64,000 nt of DNA from Candidula unifasciata (Eukaryota; Mollusca; Gastropoda; Stylommatophora; Geomitridae), in the NCBI GenBank assembly GCA_905116865.2, contig CAJHNH020008455.1, forward strand, positions 1,949,580 to 2,013,579, given 5' to 3'. A program made the position numbers and the translations under genes. Shown in pieces: positions 25,701 to 36,650 of the stretch (position 1 is the first letter of the stretch; the number at the start of each line of letters is the position of its first letter). Under the pieces are notes generated by a model. That model saw only the letters and a list, made by a program, of their open reading frames with translations. It did no database searches and had not been told where the DNA came from.

Positions 25701-27759
25701 AAGATACGAATGTATAAATAATCAAACTGCATAATTTTATCTAGCTGGATAGTGAGAGGACAGAAAAATAAAAGGCAGCAGAAGAGAAAATTTCACGCAC
25801 TTTTCCACATTATGTTAATTTCACTGAAACAGTGTCACTATTCTTCCTGTGTTCCGAGACTGTCATGGAGGTTTGGGAGAGGGGAGGGGGAGGGTGGAGG
25901 AGAGAGAATACACTCAATGTTCTCTAACAAGCGTGTGTAAGGGCATGAGCTCATTTCACAGCTGCATTGTTCCCTTCACAAGTGCAATTTTTTTTCTGAG
26001 ACCCCCCCCCCCCCCCCCCCCCCCCCGAGGATCATCACTAGAGCTACTGGTGCTAGGCCAGAAGGCAAACATATATCACAGCCTCGTTGTAAACAACAAT
26101 ATAATATGCTAATCATACTTTTAAAGGTGAAATTCAGCATTTAATGACTGCATAGTTTGAATGAGCAAAGCTCACTAGTACCCCCAATGAGGTAAAGGAA
26201 ATCTCTGTAAGCAAAACAAATAACCTTCCTGTCACCCTTTCTTCTCATTATATCAGTCACCAAACTCAACATATTATAGTTACAAAGTGCATAATTAGCA
26301 CTCAAACAAAAACAATACAAAGTGCATAATTAGCAATCAAACATAAACAATACAGAGTGCATAATTAGCCTCCAAACAAAATCATTACAAAGTGCGGCTA
26401 TCCTCAGAATAACGGTCCCAGATTATCGAGGCCGAAAAAATATACTGTAACAGGGCCTCAGTCACATGTCAATTGCGGACTTCGGAGGACTACTGCCACC
26501 GCTGCGAGTATCTCCCACGCCGCTATGCGCGGCGTGAAGCGGGGCTAAACTAGATGGCTGGGACTCATGAGCAAATAAAATGAAGGAAGCTGCAGGAGAT
26601 GCGGTAGCTACTGCTCGTGAGTCCTAGCCATCTAAAAACAATACAAAGTGCATAATGAGCCTCCAATCAAAAACAATACAAAGTGCATAATTAGCCTCCA
26701 AAGACAAATATTACAAAGTGCATAATTAGCCTCCAAAGACAAATATTACAAAGTGCATAATTAGCCTCCAAAGACAAATATTACAAAGTGCATAATTAGC
26801 CTCCAAAGACAAATATTACAAAGTGCATAATTAGCCTCCAAAGACAAATATTACAAAGTGCATAATTAGCCTCCAAAGACAAATATTACAAAGTGCATAA
26901 TTAGCCTCCAAAGACAAATATTACAAAGAGCATAATTAGCCTCCAAAGACAAATATTACAAAGTGCATAATTAGCCTCCAAAGACAAATATTACAAAGTG
27001 CATAATTAGCCTCCAAAGACAAATATTACAAAGTGCATAATTAGCCTCCAAAGACAAATATTACAAAGAGCATAATTAGCCTCCAAAGAAAAGCATAGCA
27101 AAGTGCATAATTAGCCTCCAAAGACAAATATTACAAATAGCATAATTAGCCTCCAAAGACAAATATTACAAAGAGCATAATTAGCCTCCAAAGACAAATA
27201 TTACAAAGTGCATAATTAGCCTCCAAAGACAAATATTACAAAGTGCATAATTAGCCTCCAAAGACAAATATTACAAAGTGCATAATTAGCCTCCAAAGAC
27301 AAATATTACAAAGTGCATAATTAGCCTCCAAAGACAAATATTACAAAGTGCATAATTAGCCTCCAAAGACAAATATTACAAAGTGCATAATTAGCCTCCA
27401 AAGAAAAGCATAGCAAGGTGCATAATTAGCCTCCAAAAACACTACAAAGTGCACAATTGCTTGCACACCACACACAAAAAACACAATCAACTCACCTGCT
27501 CCCTCACATCCTCCTCCAAGCACAAATTTGCCAAAATGCTCATCACAATATCAGTTGTTTTTGTCTGATTCTTATGTCGCCGCCGATCTTCCAGAACTTG
27601 CACCAGCAACTTAACAGCACCCATCTGAACCAGCTGGCTCAAGGAATTCTTGGATTTGATGAGGGTTGTCCGTATCATGATCAGAGCACTATACAGACTA
27701 CTGCCGTGGCCTGACTGAAGCTCGGAGATGACATTTTTCACTTCCAGATCCGTCTCCAT
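13748..27759 (-). CDS. ARMC5: ARMC5, armadillo-repeat and BTB protein, complete, 6 coding exons
   Basis: ARMC5 is a cullin-3 substrate adaptor; in mammals it controls turnover of RNA polymerase II subunits and its loss causes adrenal hyperplasia. Exons (transcript order): 27759-27496, 25692-25662, 24043-23857, 22432-22289, 20182-16886, 15176-13748; all GT-AG, phases consistent. The product is 1783 aa, against about 935 in human. Start: ATG 27759 has an in-frame TAG two codons upstream. ARM repeats fill residues 1 to ~370 (ESIQNRGVRALANLAL, EVMRPALGSAG, NKIQEAGGLELF, LVNFLYNDECLGKLLELGLV). A Ser/Thr/Asp-rich unstructured stretch follows (~370-1075). ARM-like sequence then resumes (ANILILLARVSV, RRSCRILYRLCSNP). 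A BTB domain starts near residue 1468 (HDVCFSVIDENKYIHKIRAQ, SEVFAAMFSGSYSE) and is itself split by a ~100-residue acidic insert. Exon order and motif order match human ARMC5 throughout. Confidence 0.95.
15980..16190 (-). repeat. SINE-like family A copy in ARMC5 intron 5
   Basis: Inverted copy paired with the direct copy at 16244-16484, forming a loose inverted repeat. A separate pair of similar segments, 15225-15360 and 15670-15790 (shared GTAACGCACCTGATGAGATACAGC in opposite orientations), flanks 15.3-15.7 kb. Confidence 0.55.
16244..16484 (+). repeat. SINE-like family A copy in ARMC5 intron 5
   Basis: Head (GTGAGTTCTGGGCATAAAAG) through to the AAGAAGAAGAAC tail. Confidence 0.55.
16515..16883. 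repeat. Degenerate ~36-bp minisatellite next to the ARMC5 exon 5 donor
   Basis: About ten imperfect units of AAAGAATAATTCTCTTAGA with CAA-rich spacers. The array ends within ~20 bp of the exon 5 donor (GTGAGTGG at 16885). Confidence 0.7.
20225..20500 (-). repeat. tRNA-derived SINE, family B
   Basis: Shares the family B body (inverse of CAGGTAAAGTCCTGGGAAGTAAAGG) and a 3' end at CGCCTGAAAG. Just beside the ARMC5 exon 5 acceptor, in intron 4. Confidence 0.6.
20730..20960 (+). repeat. tRNA-derived SINE, family B
   Basis: Degenerate B box (GGTTTAAACC) followed by TCAGGTAAAGTCCTGGGAAG and the TATGCCCGATG end. Upstream, 20615-20735 is a separate repeat also seen at 35850-35975 (AACTACTGRATGTAAA, then GCAACTAAC). 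Confidence 0.65.
21465..21640 (+). repeat. Dispersed repeat shared in inverted form with 43150-43285
   Basis: CACCAGGACATCACACAAGCG, GACACAAAGTGCCACCATGC and GTGGAGAGGTCCCAG occur in both places in opposite orientation. Family unknown. The first motif is given only in part. Confidence 0.5.
21690..21885. repeat. Two truncated family A copies joined in opposite orientation
   Basis: 21690-21790 is the inverted 3' body and 21790-21885 the direct 3' body with the GAACACGAAGAAGAAA tail; the joint is at the truncated inner ends. 21900-22210 shows nothing else. Confidence 0.5.
22565..22835 (-). repeat. LINE C-terminal fragment and 3' tail
   Basis: Begins ATCATCATCAACATGTAGCAG and carries the inverse of the CTAAACTTG/KYFGH tail seen at 33655-34000. 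ARMC5 intron 3. Confidence 0.55.
22975..23640 (+). repeat. LINE RNase H-type polyprotein tail
   Basis: DSVACGCDAPKPTSEHVLQD, then CPNFARHREEEVW, is the Cys/His tail. 23350-23620 gives KARRTYNQIVTGTISTGTL, CWLLK and a final CCDV. Antisense in ARMC5 intron 3. Confidence 0.65.
23640..23850 (+). repeat. Second LINE C-terminal fragment with (ATG)n tail
   Basis: GKKKKRQTKRDL, then LTDWTG-like codons and a VTQRHAV end, followed by (GAT)n at 23832-23850, six bases before the ARMC5 exon 3 donor. Confidence 0.5.
24205..24500 (+). repeat. LINE C-terminal fragment
   Basis: EMRFLHRVL, then EIRNNEIQRKIGVAAALDYV: the EMRFLRKI...IRNEDIRKE thumb segment, broken by stops. Confidence 0.55.
24553..24830 (+). 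repeat. SINE-like family A copy
   Basis: From CATGTGGGTTCAGCGATCC to AACAAAGAAGAAGAAGAGG, in ARMC5 intron 2. Confidence 0.65.
24870..25470 (-). repeat. LINE RNase H tail
   Basis: HTQGHARVKGNERVDRLAV, then ARSMDRVDILKALRSRD. The same ending is found at 27985-28230 (minus) and 54905-55250 (plus). Confidence 0.65.
26279..27460. repeat. 35-bp minisatellite in ARMC5 intron 1
   Basis: About 27 units of ACAAAGTGCATAATTAGCC plus TCCAAAGACAAATATT. Units before 26395 are diverged; those from 26697 on are nearly identical, which points to recent homogenisation. The array is cut by a MITE relative at 26395-26633 and ends ~36 bp before the exon 1 donor (27495). Confidence 0.92.
26395..26633. mobile_element. 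Foldback relative of the 58281 MITE inside the 35-bp minisatellite
   Basis: It begins GGCTATCCTC and shares the MITE core (inverse of CATCTAGTTTAG and the CACGCCGC block). It then carries an inverted copy of AGATGGCTGGGACTCATGAG ending CTAGCCATCT at 26633. It interrupts the minisatellite in mid-unit; the next unit resumes after about 17 missing bases, so insertion was accompanied by deletion. Confidence 0.6.
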
Positions 27760-27984
27760 ATTCTACACAGATACATGATATTTATATTTGTCAATTAATA
27801 TTCATGTATACCAGAAGCATGGACACAAAGAAAACACTGGGTTTAATCCCAGATTAAGAGTATACTTTTAATAACAATATGGTGGTGAATGGTGAACAAA
27901 ACACAATAACATACTTGAAATAATATGCAATGTATAAGTAAATACTTTTAAAGAGAATTTCTCGTTACTTGTTGTCCGCATCGA

Positions 27985-28230
27985 CATCCTAGCACACTGG
28001 TCTGAGCCATTCATGCTCCATCCTCCAAGGTAGCAGCCAACTCAGTGTCTCCATGCTCAACGTACCCAGTCGGAGTAGCCTGGCATATCTTCTGTCTGTG
28101 CCCCGCAACTGGTTTCTACATGCTAGTCCTCATTGAATACCCATTTCCAACAGGTGGTCCATTATTTTTGTCTCAAAGTCTCTAGAACACAGCACATTTA
28201 GTATGTCTGCCCTGCCACATTCCAGTCAGA
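27985..28230 (-). repeat. LINE RNase H tail upstream of ARMC5
   Basis: Same family and orientation as 24960-25200. It is followed by a 19-base palindrome GCTGGTATTCAATACCAGC (28280-28298) and an (AT)n tract at 28346-28414. Confidence 0.55.
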
Positions 28231-28356
28231 AATAATTAGTTCTAAACATGCTGGATGCGCACCTTATTAGTACGTAGATGCTGGTATTCAATACCAGCAA
28301 ATACTATTTGTGGCCTTGTTCGGAATCAATTCTTTGACATTAGCTTGACGACGGTG

Positions 28357-28417
<61 letters not shown>

Positions 28418-28574
28418 TTTTTTTTTTTTCTCAGCACTGTAGTGTTATAAGTATTAAAGGATGATACAGTTTAAAGTGACAATTTGTGTGGAATGTGATT
28501 AGCACAGAAACCAGATTTGTTAGTTCAGAAAAGTATTTTACTACAGATGAAACTGAAACCAACAGGCAAATTAA

Positions 28575-31190
28575 ACACTACTACATAAGAGCGATTGGGT
28601 CGGACTGTTTGGTTTCCTCGCCTACCAATTTAAATCGGACTTCTGGAGCTTTAAAGCGAGCATGTGGTGGTAGGTTTCTTGCAACATTCTGAATTCCTTG
28701 AGGTCTTTCTGGGAGGTGGTATCTGTCCTGAATTTCATTAACACAGTGTAAAACCGATTTGTGCTTTATTCTTTGTTTGTATTCCCAGTTTTCTACAAGA
28801 TGTCTATTAGTATGGTTACGATTTTTCCTAACACATCTTTCATAAATTTCTAAAGTGGCTTTTTCTCTCCGCAACCTGAGGGGTTCCACATTTGTATGGA
28901 TTTCACATGCAGCAGTTGGTGTCGACTGAATAGCTCCCCAGATTAATCGGAGGGCATTATTTTGTACTCTGTCAAGAGTCTCTAGGTTAGTTTTGGAGCA
29001 GTGAGTTGTTGTACTCTATCACAGAGCGAACATATCCTAAAGCCCCTCAGAGTTTCCTTGTCTGATCCCCATTATGTACCTGCAAGTCTCTTTAATAACT
29101 GTAACCGCCTCAATGCCTTATTCTTGACGTTTTCAATATGGTTCTTGAGGCTGAGCTGCCTGTCAAGTGTGACTCCAAGGTATGTGGGATGCTCTTCTTT
29201 CATCACTTGGTGTTTGTCTAACCTCAGGTTAATATTCTTCCTTGCTACTTGGTAGCTCTTGGTAAAGATTGTGTAGACCGTCTTTGCACAGTTAACCTTG
29301 AGTTTCCATTCTTGGCAGTACTCATGCAGTCTTCTAAGGTCTCCATTCAGTCTTTGGGCTCCACTTTCCACATTTTCATCACTCTGCCATATTGCTAGGT
29401 CATCAGCGTACAAGGCTTTTTCGGCCTTGATTTGTTCTGGCAGGTCATTGATAAAGATTAGGAATAGTGTACAGCTCAATGATGAGCCTTGTGGCAATCC
29501 CTCCTCCAAGACTTCTTTAGAAGAGATTGCGTTGTGCATCTTAGTCTGGATTGTTCTATCTATCAGGAAGTATTTCACCCAGTTATACAATCTGCCATGT
29601 ATTCCTATGCTCATCATCTTCATCAGGAGACCTTTTCTCCATACTCTGTCATAGGCCTGCTGGAGGTCGACAAAGACTGCCACTGTGTGTTTCTTATTCT
29701 GGAAGCCATCAGGTATTCTTTGTGTCAGTCTGAACAGCTGGTCTTCTGTGCAGCTGTTGGTTCTGAAGCCTGCCTGTTCATGGCATAGAACACCAGAACT
29801 CTCAAGGAACCAATATAAGCGCCTGTTTATCATTCTTTCTGCAACTTTGCCCAAGCATGATGTTAAGGATATCGGGCGGTAGCTTTTGGGGTCATCTGGA
29901 GGCTTTTTGGTTTTAAGAACGGGGACGATATATGCATTCCTCCATGCCTTTGGAAGTTTGCTTGACTTCCAAGTTTTATTAATAAGCCTGAGAACTACTT
30001 CTCTCCCAGACCGGCCAAGATGTAGCAGCATTTCGTTGTGGATCTTATCTGGGCCTGGGGATTTTCTAGGTTTTAATTTCTTCAGGGCTTGCTCTAATTC
30101 CTCCATGCTAAATTCAATTTCAAAAAGGGAGTCGCTGGCTGTTGGAGCTCTCTCTTGTTTCTTCAACTGAGAGAGCTGTGTTCTATTGAGTTCTGACAGC
30201 TTACCTGCTCTGTTAACTGAGGCAAAATAATGATTGAAATATTCTGCTTTCTTCTTGTCTTCAGTGATTGTCTTACTCCCATCTGTCACTGGTTTTGGGT
30301 TCACCCTTCTACTTTCTCCTGAGAGGTTTTTAACTAAAGTCCATGCTTTATTTCCATTCTGTCTAAGGTCTAAGATGGAGCAAGTTTCTGTCCATTGATC
30401 TCTTTTAGCCTTATTAACTACAGGCTTTACTCTGGCACATGCTTTATTGTATTGGATCTTTGCTTCTGTTGAACGTGCAGTTTCGAGCAATATTCTTGCT
30501 TTATTCCTTTCAGATATAGTATTTTGAATTTCTTTATTCCAAAAAGGTTTATATGCCTTCCAGCTGCCCCTTGGGGTGGCTTTCGACGTTGTATTCAGGA
30601 TCGCTTGTGTTATGTCTTCACAAAAAGTTTCCACACAGCTGTTGTCAATTCTTTCCAGGAGGCAGTCAGATGTTTCCTGAAATAGTTTCCAGTTTGCTTT
30701 TCGGAAATTCCAACAGGTTCTCTGCTTGAAGTGTAATTTAGCGGTGGTGCTTACAGTTGTGAGTATAGGTTTGTGGTCACTTCCTATGTCGTCCAGGACT
30801 TGGGGATAGCTTGCGTCTGCTAAGTCGGATGAGCAGATGGTCAGGTCTGGTCTGCTGAGAGATAGGTGGGCCCTGTGTAACAGTGTAGGTGTAGACTCTG
30901 TGTCCTGCAGCACTAATAGGTTAGTTGTTTCACAAGTATCTTCGATGTATTTCCCTGTGCTATTGTAGTCAGGGTAACCCCAACGTGGCGAGTGTCCGTT
31001 GAAGTCACCAACAAGAATGGTTTTATGGTACTGTGTCTTGTATAGTCAGCTGTGATCAATAACGTCTCTGCATTTGTCATGTATCTTGTTAAATAAACAT
31101 GTATGACGGTGTCATCGTCGTTGAATTCTATTTCTAAGAGAGGAAGCGGAAGAGTACCTGCTAAGACACTTGGTAGTGTGCTGACTCATT
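28575..31190 (-). pseudogene. Decayed non-LTR retrotransposon (endonuclease + reverse transcriptase), I/Nimb-like
   Basis: A long frame runs from 31045 to 29072 (658 codons) between stops. It begins with the end of an APE-type endonuclease (GDFNGHSPRWGYPDYN near 30990; SRPDLTIC). A complete RT core follows: KSPGPDKIHNEMLL, YRPISLTSCLGKVAERM, AGFRTNSCTEDQL, FVDLQQAYDRVW, GLPQGSSLSCTLF and the catalytic YADDLAIW. Upstream, a TGA at 31048-31046 and a frameshift break the endonuclease. Downstream, an in-frame TAA after LKRLAGT and further shifts break the connection to the C-terminal segment at 28889-28581 (VEPLRLRREKATLEIYERC style). Endonuclease plus the RNase H fragments of similar elements elsewhere suggest the I/Nimb group. 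It lies between ARMC5 and DPH1 on the same strand and cannot be active as it stands. Confidence 0.88.
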
Positions 31191-31364
31191 TAGCACACAA
31201 CATACCTGAATATTAAAAAAATAGGCACGCCTCAGAATAACTAGTTTGAATGATTGCATTTAAAAACATACCCTAACAGGACCTCACTGATATGTAAAAT
31301 TATGTTTCATTTCCAGCAAATATAGCAGGCAGACCATCAGCTCCGACACTGGATCCAAGGTTTA

Positions 31365-31800
31365 ACTTCTTCCCTGGGTCCTAGGTTTTTTCCCTAGGTA
31401 CTAGATTTAACTTCTCCCATGGTCCTAGGTTTAACTTCTCCCCTGGGTCCTAGGTTTTTCCCCTAGGTACTAGGTTTAACTTCTCCCCTGGGTCCTAGGT
31501 TTAACTTCTCCCCTGGGTCCTAGGTTTAACTTCTCCCATGGTCCTAGGTTTAACTTCTCCCCTGGGTCCTAGGTTTTTCCCCTAGGTACTAGGTTCAACT
31601 TCTCCCCTGGGTCCTAGGTTTAACTTCTCCCCTGGGTCCTAGGTTTAACTTCTCCCATGGTCCTAGGTTGAACTCTTTCACTGGGTACTAGGTTTAACTT
31701 CTCCTATGGATCCTAGGTTTAACCTTTCCCATGGGTCCTAGGTTCAACTTCTCCCCTGGGTCCTAGGTTTAACTTCTCCCCTGGGTCCTAGGTTTAGGGT
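31365..31800. repeat. 24-bp minisatellite ending in telomere-like sequence
   Basis: About 18 units of GGTCCTAGGTTTAACTTCTC with CCTG, some in a variant form with TTTTTCCCCTAGGTACTA. The last unit runs into TTTAGGGTTAGGG at 31793-31806. Confidence 0.85.
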
Positions 31801-31809
31801 TAGGGTAAC

Positions 31810-33080
31810 GAGTATTACAATTACAACACTGCCACCAGTACCACTTTTTATATATTTCCAGTCCATTACCTAGTGAGGCTCTGTTAGGGTATATTTTAAA
31901 ACGTGATCATTCAGATCCATCATTCAGAAGAGAGCCAAAAAATATATATTTTTTGCTTTATTTTTTTTTACATCAATTAATAATCCATTTAATTAGTTTG
32001 TGGCTATGTGGAAAATCTATAGTTTAGATTTTTAAAAATCGCTTTAATTAACTGCTCAGCTATCGAGAAAACAACATGATGATATAATAAGTACTTATAG
32101 CCGTCAACGCACCACCACTTATTCCCTATGCCAGTTAGCCGTTATGATTGTTATGTAACTTGTCGGCTCAGATTCAGTACTTTTTGACAGTGAGAATAGA
32201 GTCCCCTTCAGTGGGATCCCTTAAGTTTAAGTTGCTGATCTCTGTAGTATTATTATAATCTTCTCTATAGTATTATATTCTATATTTACAGATTGTTTTT
32301 GTAGACATGTGTATTGACTGTCAATAAACAATTCCTACTTACTATCTTGTTAACAGCTCAATGATAAAACCGTGATATCATTTGTATCTTCAAGTTGTTA
32401 CCGATTTCATTATCGAGAGACTTCTCTATGTTGCCGTCTGAACTCTGTATGGCTGATTCTGTTGTTTGGAGTAGCGCCCCCTTCTGTGGAGAGTTAGCCG
32501 TCTGATGAAATGGTTTGGTCATATGACGAGCTTGTCCATGTACTAGCAACTACTAGGAGCCACTCTGGCGAAATATAATTAATACAGAGTAATGGGAAGA
32601 GGGGAGACTACGCAAAAATAGGAATGACAACGTCACTCAGCGACACAGAAATGAAGACCAGTCCTACTAGGCACTTCAAAGAGTCACCGCTTTATCTTAA
32701 GTCGGACGTGCAAAGAGGAGCACACACACAAATGATCCTAGCGCTGAGATAACTGGGGGAAGAAGAAACAGAAGAAAGTGACACCGAGGAGGACACAAAG
32801 GAAGATGAGGGGAAGAAAAAAAATTGCTGTGTGTTCAAGTATATTTACAATCCAAAATTTGCAAGAAAATATCAAGCACTTGTTCCTTGGCCTGCCTGAC
32901 GTATTTTACCTTTTAGGAAAGCACGCCTACGCTAGATATGGTTTGAGGTTTCAACAACGGATCAAAATCATGGCACACGGGTAGTAACCCATAAGTTCTT
33001 CTTCTAACTCACGTCTAAGTCCGAAGAAGCTCAGCACAATGTACAGGCTCTGTAACACCGGCAATGTTCCTGAATTATTT
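31810..33080. other. Intergenic stretch with little recognisable content
   Basis: AT-rich sequence without a supported gene. 32390-32560 contains a weak LINE-tail signature (RLMKWFGHMT in the plus frame). Nothing else was found. Confidence 0.4.
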
Positions 33081-33094
33081 TGGGTAGATTTCTA

Positions 33095-33265
33095 ACTACA
33101 CAATTTTGCCCGGGCGCAACAATGCACACGGGCGTCCGATCTCACTACCCAGAGACCAGGGGGAAATACTAGAAGTTCAGGAAAAATCCCACGCCTTACC
33201 AGGGATTGAACCCGAAACCTCTGGCACTCGAGGCGGACACCACGTCTCGAGACCACGCAGCTTCC
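33095..33265 (-). repeat. tRNA-derived SINE, family C
   Basis: Minus strand: GTGGTCTCGAGACGTGGTG (A-box region) and a B box GGTTCAATCCC. The body matches 55585-55745, which is in the opposite orientation. Confidence 0.7.
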
Positions 33266-33414
33266 CGCCAGAAATGTAAAATTAGTGTGCATGCAAAACT
33301 CAAATTCTGAACAAGACTTAAGTCTACATGTGGATGAGCAACCAGAACTTCCACTGCAGTTTACAGTGGGTCAACACGAAGAACCTTAGTTGTAAAGACG
33401 GCACCTGATAAAAA

Positions 33415-33640
33415 ATTGATATTTGTTAGTCAACGAGCCGTGTTAGCTCTGTGACTGAACAGCTTGTCTAACGGTCCGCTGGTCATACTCTCAAATCCCC
33501 ATTCGTATTTTTAAATATTACCTAGGCTGCCACGACAAACCAGCCTAAAATAAGTTAAAGGAAAAGTCAAGGGAATTAAAGGCGACCAGTGTGATACTAA
33601 ACACATTATCTATCGAGCGCTGATTGGTCCATAAGAAGAT
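33415..33640 (+). repeat. tRNA-derived SINE, family B
   Basis: Diverged head, then AAGTCAAGGGAATTAAAGGCG and the GCTGATTGGTCCATAAGA end of family B. Confidence 0.5.
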
Positions 33641-33654
33641 GGGTCCACTCATCA

Positions 33655-34005
33655 TCATCATGTGGCAGGTCCTTTGCAGAACGTCGCTCTCATCACAGTC
33701 TGCCTGAATGAAACTCGGTCCCTCGCCAGTTCTTCCGCCTCATGCACTTTCACACTCAAGGAGTCACTTATATCCTGTGTTCATCTTCGTGTCGATCGGC
33801 CCCTGCCACTCCTTCCTGGTACCATGCCCTCTGCTATAAATTTTTCCAATCCGTCGTGGCGCTTGATATGGCCAAAATATTTAAGTTTTCGAGAAAGCAT
33901 ACTGTTTATTAGCCAATCTTCCTTGATGTTCAGATCTTTTAAGATGTCAATATTTCTCATCTTCTTTGTCCAAGATATTGATGGGTCTACTACCATATGC
34001 AAACT
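33655..34005 (-). repeat. LINE C-terminal fragment and 3' tail
   Basis: Best copy of this tail: MRNIDILKDLNIKEDWLINS, then MLSRKLKYFGHIKRHDGLEK and [19 protein letters not shown], then an ATG-rich 3' end. Related pieces: 22565-22835, 51015-51245, 52000-52225 and 53900-54060 (minus); 12625-12850 and 44925-45110 (plus). Confidence 0.75.
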
Positions 34006-34249
34006 GGACAGACCGGAAGCTTTGTTTACATTTTCTCGTCTTTTTATTCTTTTTTTGTTTACTCATAAGGGGAAAAAACCAACACAGGACTGGTGTTGTC
34101 AGCCGCTGCGGGATTTACTGAAGAGGGGATCCGAGCACTTATGGACTGAGCAGTTCGACGTGCAATGGGGAAAATCTGTCGACTAAATAACTAACTCATA
34201 AGGGAACATAGACACTCAATCCAAGTCGCTTTATAATTTGCCAACGCAT

Positions 34250-36650
34250 GCAGTTCACCCCCGGTCTCATTCACGTTTCCCAGCCCATCTACGCACTACA
34301 TGACTTTTCATTCATACTTTTTTAGACTCTTCGACGTCTGAGGGGTGTCATGTCACATCTATAGAATACGACGACACAGCTTTCAACGACCCCAGAACAA
34401 GTAGAACTGGCCCTAACCCAAACCCTCCTACCAATAGCCTCAACTTAGTTTACACTAGAGATTCTTTTCGAAGAAAGCGTACAAGGTGACACCCCTCTGA
34501 CTTAGATCGGACTAAAAAAGTGCCGGGAAACGTTAACATGTTTCTTTCAACTCAAGTCTCTAATTCCTTTCTCTGTGTGGTTTTGTTTTGGGTGGGTGGA
34601 AAAGGGGGGGGGGGGGGGTCTTCTTTTTACCTGTTCAGCTTCATATAAATTATGACATACCAGGTACCAGTTCTGGAGATTTGTGCGTCAAAATACTTAT
34701 ATTTGACCCCCCCCCCCCCCGCCTTTTTTTTCACTGTCCAGATGTATGTTTGAAGAGTATTGTGTGTGTGTGCATGTGTGTGTGTAGACCTCTTTGTGGT
34801 AGACTGGCTTTGGTGGCTATTGTTTTTTGACGGCATGGGGTAGTCAATGCTTTCTCCAGACGTCTGGAGAAAGCTGTGGGGTAGTCAACCCAAAGTCTCA
34901 GTCATACTACATGCCTGATAGGGTGCTGTGTTACTATCTTTTGCTTCCCAACGGCCCCCGGTCAAAGAACTGACCTGGTGTGTTGCAAGCTAAATCAAAA
35001 GACGTAACGCGGCTCTTACTTGACTGGTGAATGCCCGGTCTTGCGTAAAATTCAACCACATACTTATACAATCTCTCTGTTCGGACATCTTTTCCCCCTT
35101 TACACATATAGGTTAAAGTAACGTTAATCTCCACAAATAGAGTAGGTCACTTTTCATTCACAAGTTTGTTGGGCTGATCGACTTTCTTGAAGGTTACCGG
35201 TGTGTCCCGCCCTGTTGTTTGCTTTCTGTGGTGTCTTGCATTTACGTTTTCATTCCGAGAATGAGAATGCCTGTGACATAGGTTGCAGCAGTCTCTAAGG
35301 GTTTGTGTTAGGACCAGTTTTAACATGTTTTTTGTAGCGTTAAAAGCGCTGGCATGCTGAAATATACAACACGCGATATCAAAGGTATCACGGAACACCC
35401 CCGTAAACTTGTGCGGATCACGGGGCTCAGGAACTACCAATAAGAAATGACCTAGTGTGTATATGGGCGGGGCTTGGGGAGATCAACGTTACTTTTACCC
35501 ACAAATAGAGCCTAAGCACCCCTCACTTTTCCCCCAACCCAATTCATGCTGAGTTGTGCCATCTATCATGGAGCTGTGATTTCGGCCACAGGCGTGAGGG
35601 AAAGTTAAGGCTACACTGTAGCTAACGTAGGGCCCTAGCAGGCTCTGTGTTGTTTTACAGATCCCCATGCAACTCGTGCACCAAGGATAATAACTCACCT
35701 GTGCGACCTAAATAAACCGAGCTGGCAGGGGTCTCTCGGAGTTTGTTGCCCCCAGAGATGGAGTGTCCAGTATGGCTCCCATTACCGCCCCTCCAAGTTA
35801 TGGATGAAAACGCCTTTCAAAATTCATCTAGAACATGCCCGCTGGCTGAATATACTCCAAAATGACAACCGTATGTCTATCGAAAACTACTGGATGTAAA
35901 CTTGCCTAGAGAAACCACACAACAGCCAGGGGCTGTTAGGGTTGGTTATGCAACGCCCTGTAAAGGATACGCAACTAACCTTTTATGTCTATCGAGTAAA
36001 TGAACTGCTGCGACTCAGTCCTCCTAGATCAAGCAATTTTCTCTTAGCTTAGACGAGCAATATTTCCTGCGGGCGGTATCTCATGGCTCTTTCTTGGCAG
36101 GAAGGTTTAAATGTCCATTACAACAGGCGTCAATCGCCACAGAGCTATGCCTGATGCATGTTTTTCCATAATGTCGTGCAAAGCGTCCAGATTAAACATT
36201 TGAGGTGTCTAACGTGATCATCATCAAAGTACCTGGCCTGCTCCCTGCAGATCTCCGGAAGGCGTAGCCTGTGACCAGTAGGAAGCTCAACAGACAGAAG
36301 AGAGGGTAAGCAGCCATGTGCAGGATGTGGCAATTTTTGTGTAAGCCCCGGATCAGATCCTATTCACATTTTCAGGCCCACCTACACATTCTCAGTCTGG
36401 TCTAGGTGAGAGAGATGTCATGTTGTACTGTTTTCTTAAAAAAGAAGTCTCTCGCGGGACCTAGGCTCAGGCTGTGGGTAGGGGGGTTTGGGTTAGGGCT
36501 AGTTCTAGACGTTGTGGGGTCATTAAAAGCTGTGTCGTCATGCAGTAAAGAACATGCAACATCAGCATAGAACACTCTGAGAAAGCATGAATGAAAGGTC
36601 ATTCAGTGTGTAGATGGGCCGGGAAACATGAATTAGGCCCCACAGCAACA
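34250..36650. mobile_element. Candidate transposon bounded by ~250-bp inverted repeats
   Basis: 34250-34500 and the reverse complement of 36390-36650 share long blocks: CCCATCTAC.CACT, TTTCATTCATRCTTT, ACGACACAGCTTTYAAYGACC, GGCCCTAACCCAAACCC and AGATTCTTTT-like ends. The ~2 kb between them holds only short frames without recognisable domains, so any element is non-autonomous or degraded. Target-site duplications were not identified. Confidence 0.5.

Noticed and set aside
26279..27460. CRISPR-like periodic array
   Set aside because: The units are contiguous 35-bp tandem copies without variable spacers, within a eukaryotic intron; it is a minisatellite.
29298..30170. Plus-strand frames of 94-118 codons
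   Set aside because: Antisense shadows of the LINE RT frame on the minus strand.
34588..34830. 80-codon Gly/Pro-rich frame
   Set aside because: Driven by G and C homopolymers and a GT repeat.
35147..35440. 97-codon minus frame inside the inverted-repeat element as a transposase
   Set aside because: No transposase motif, no catalytic triad and no support beyond being open.
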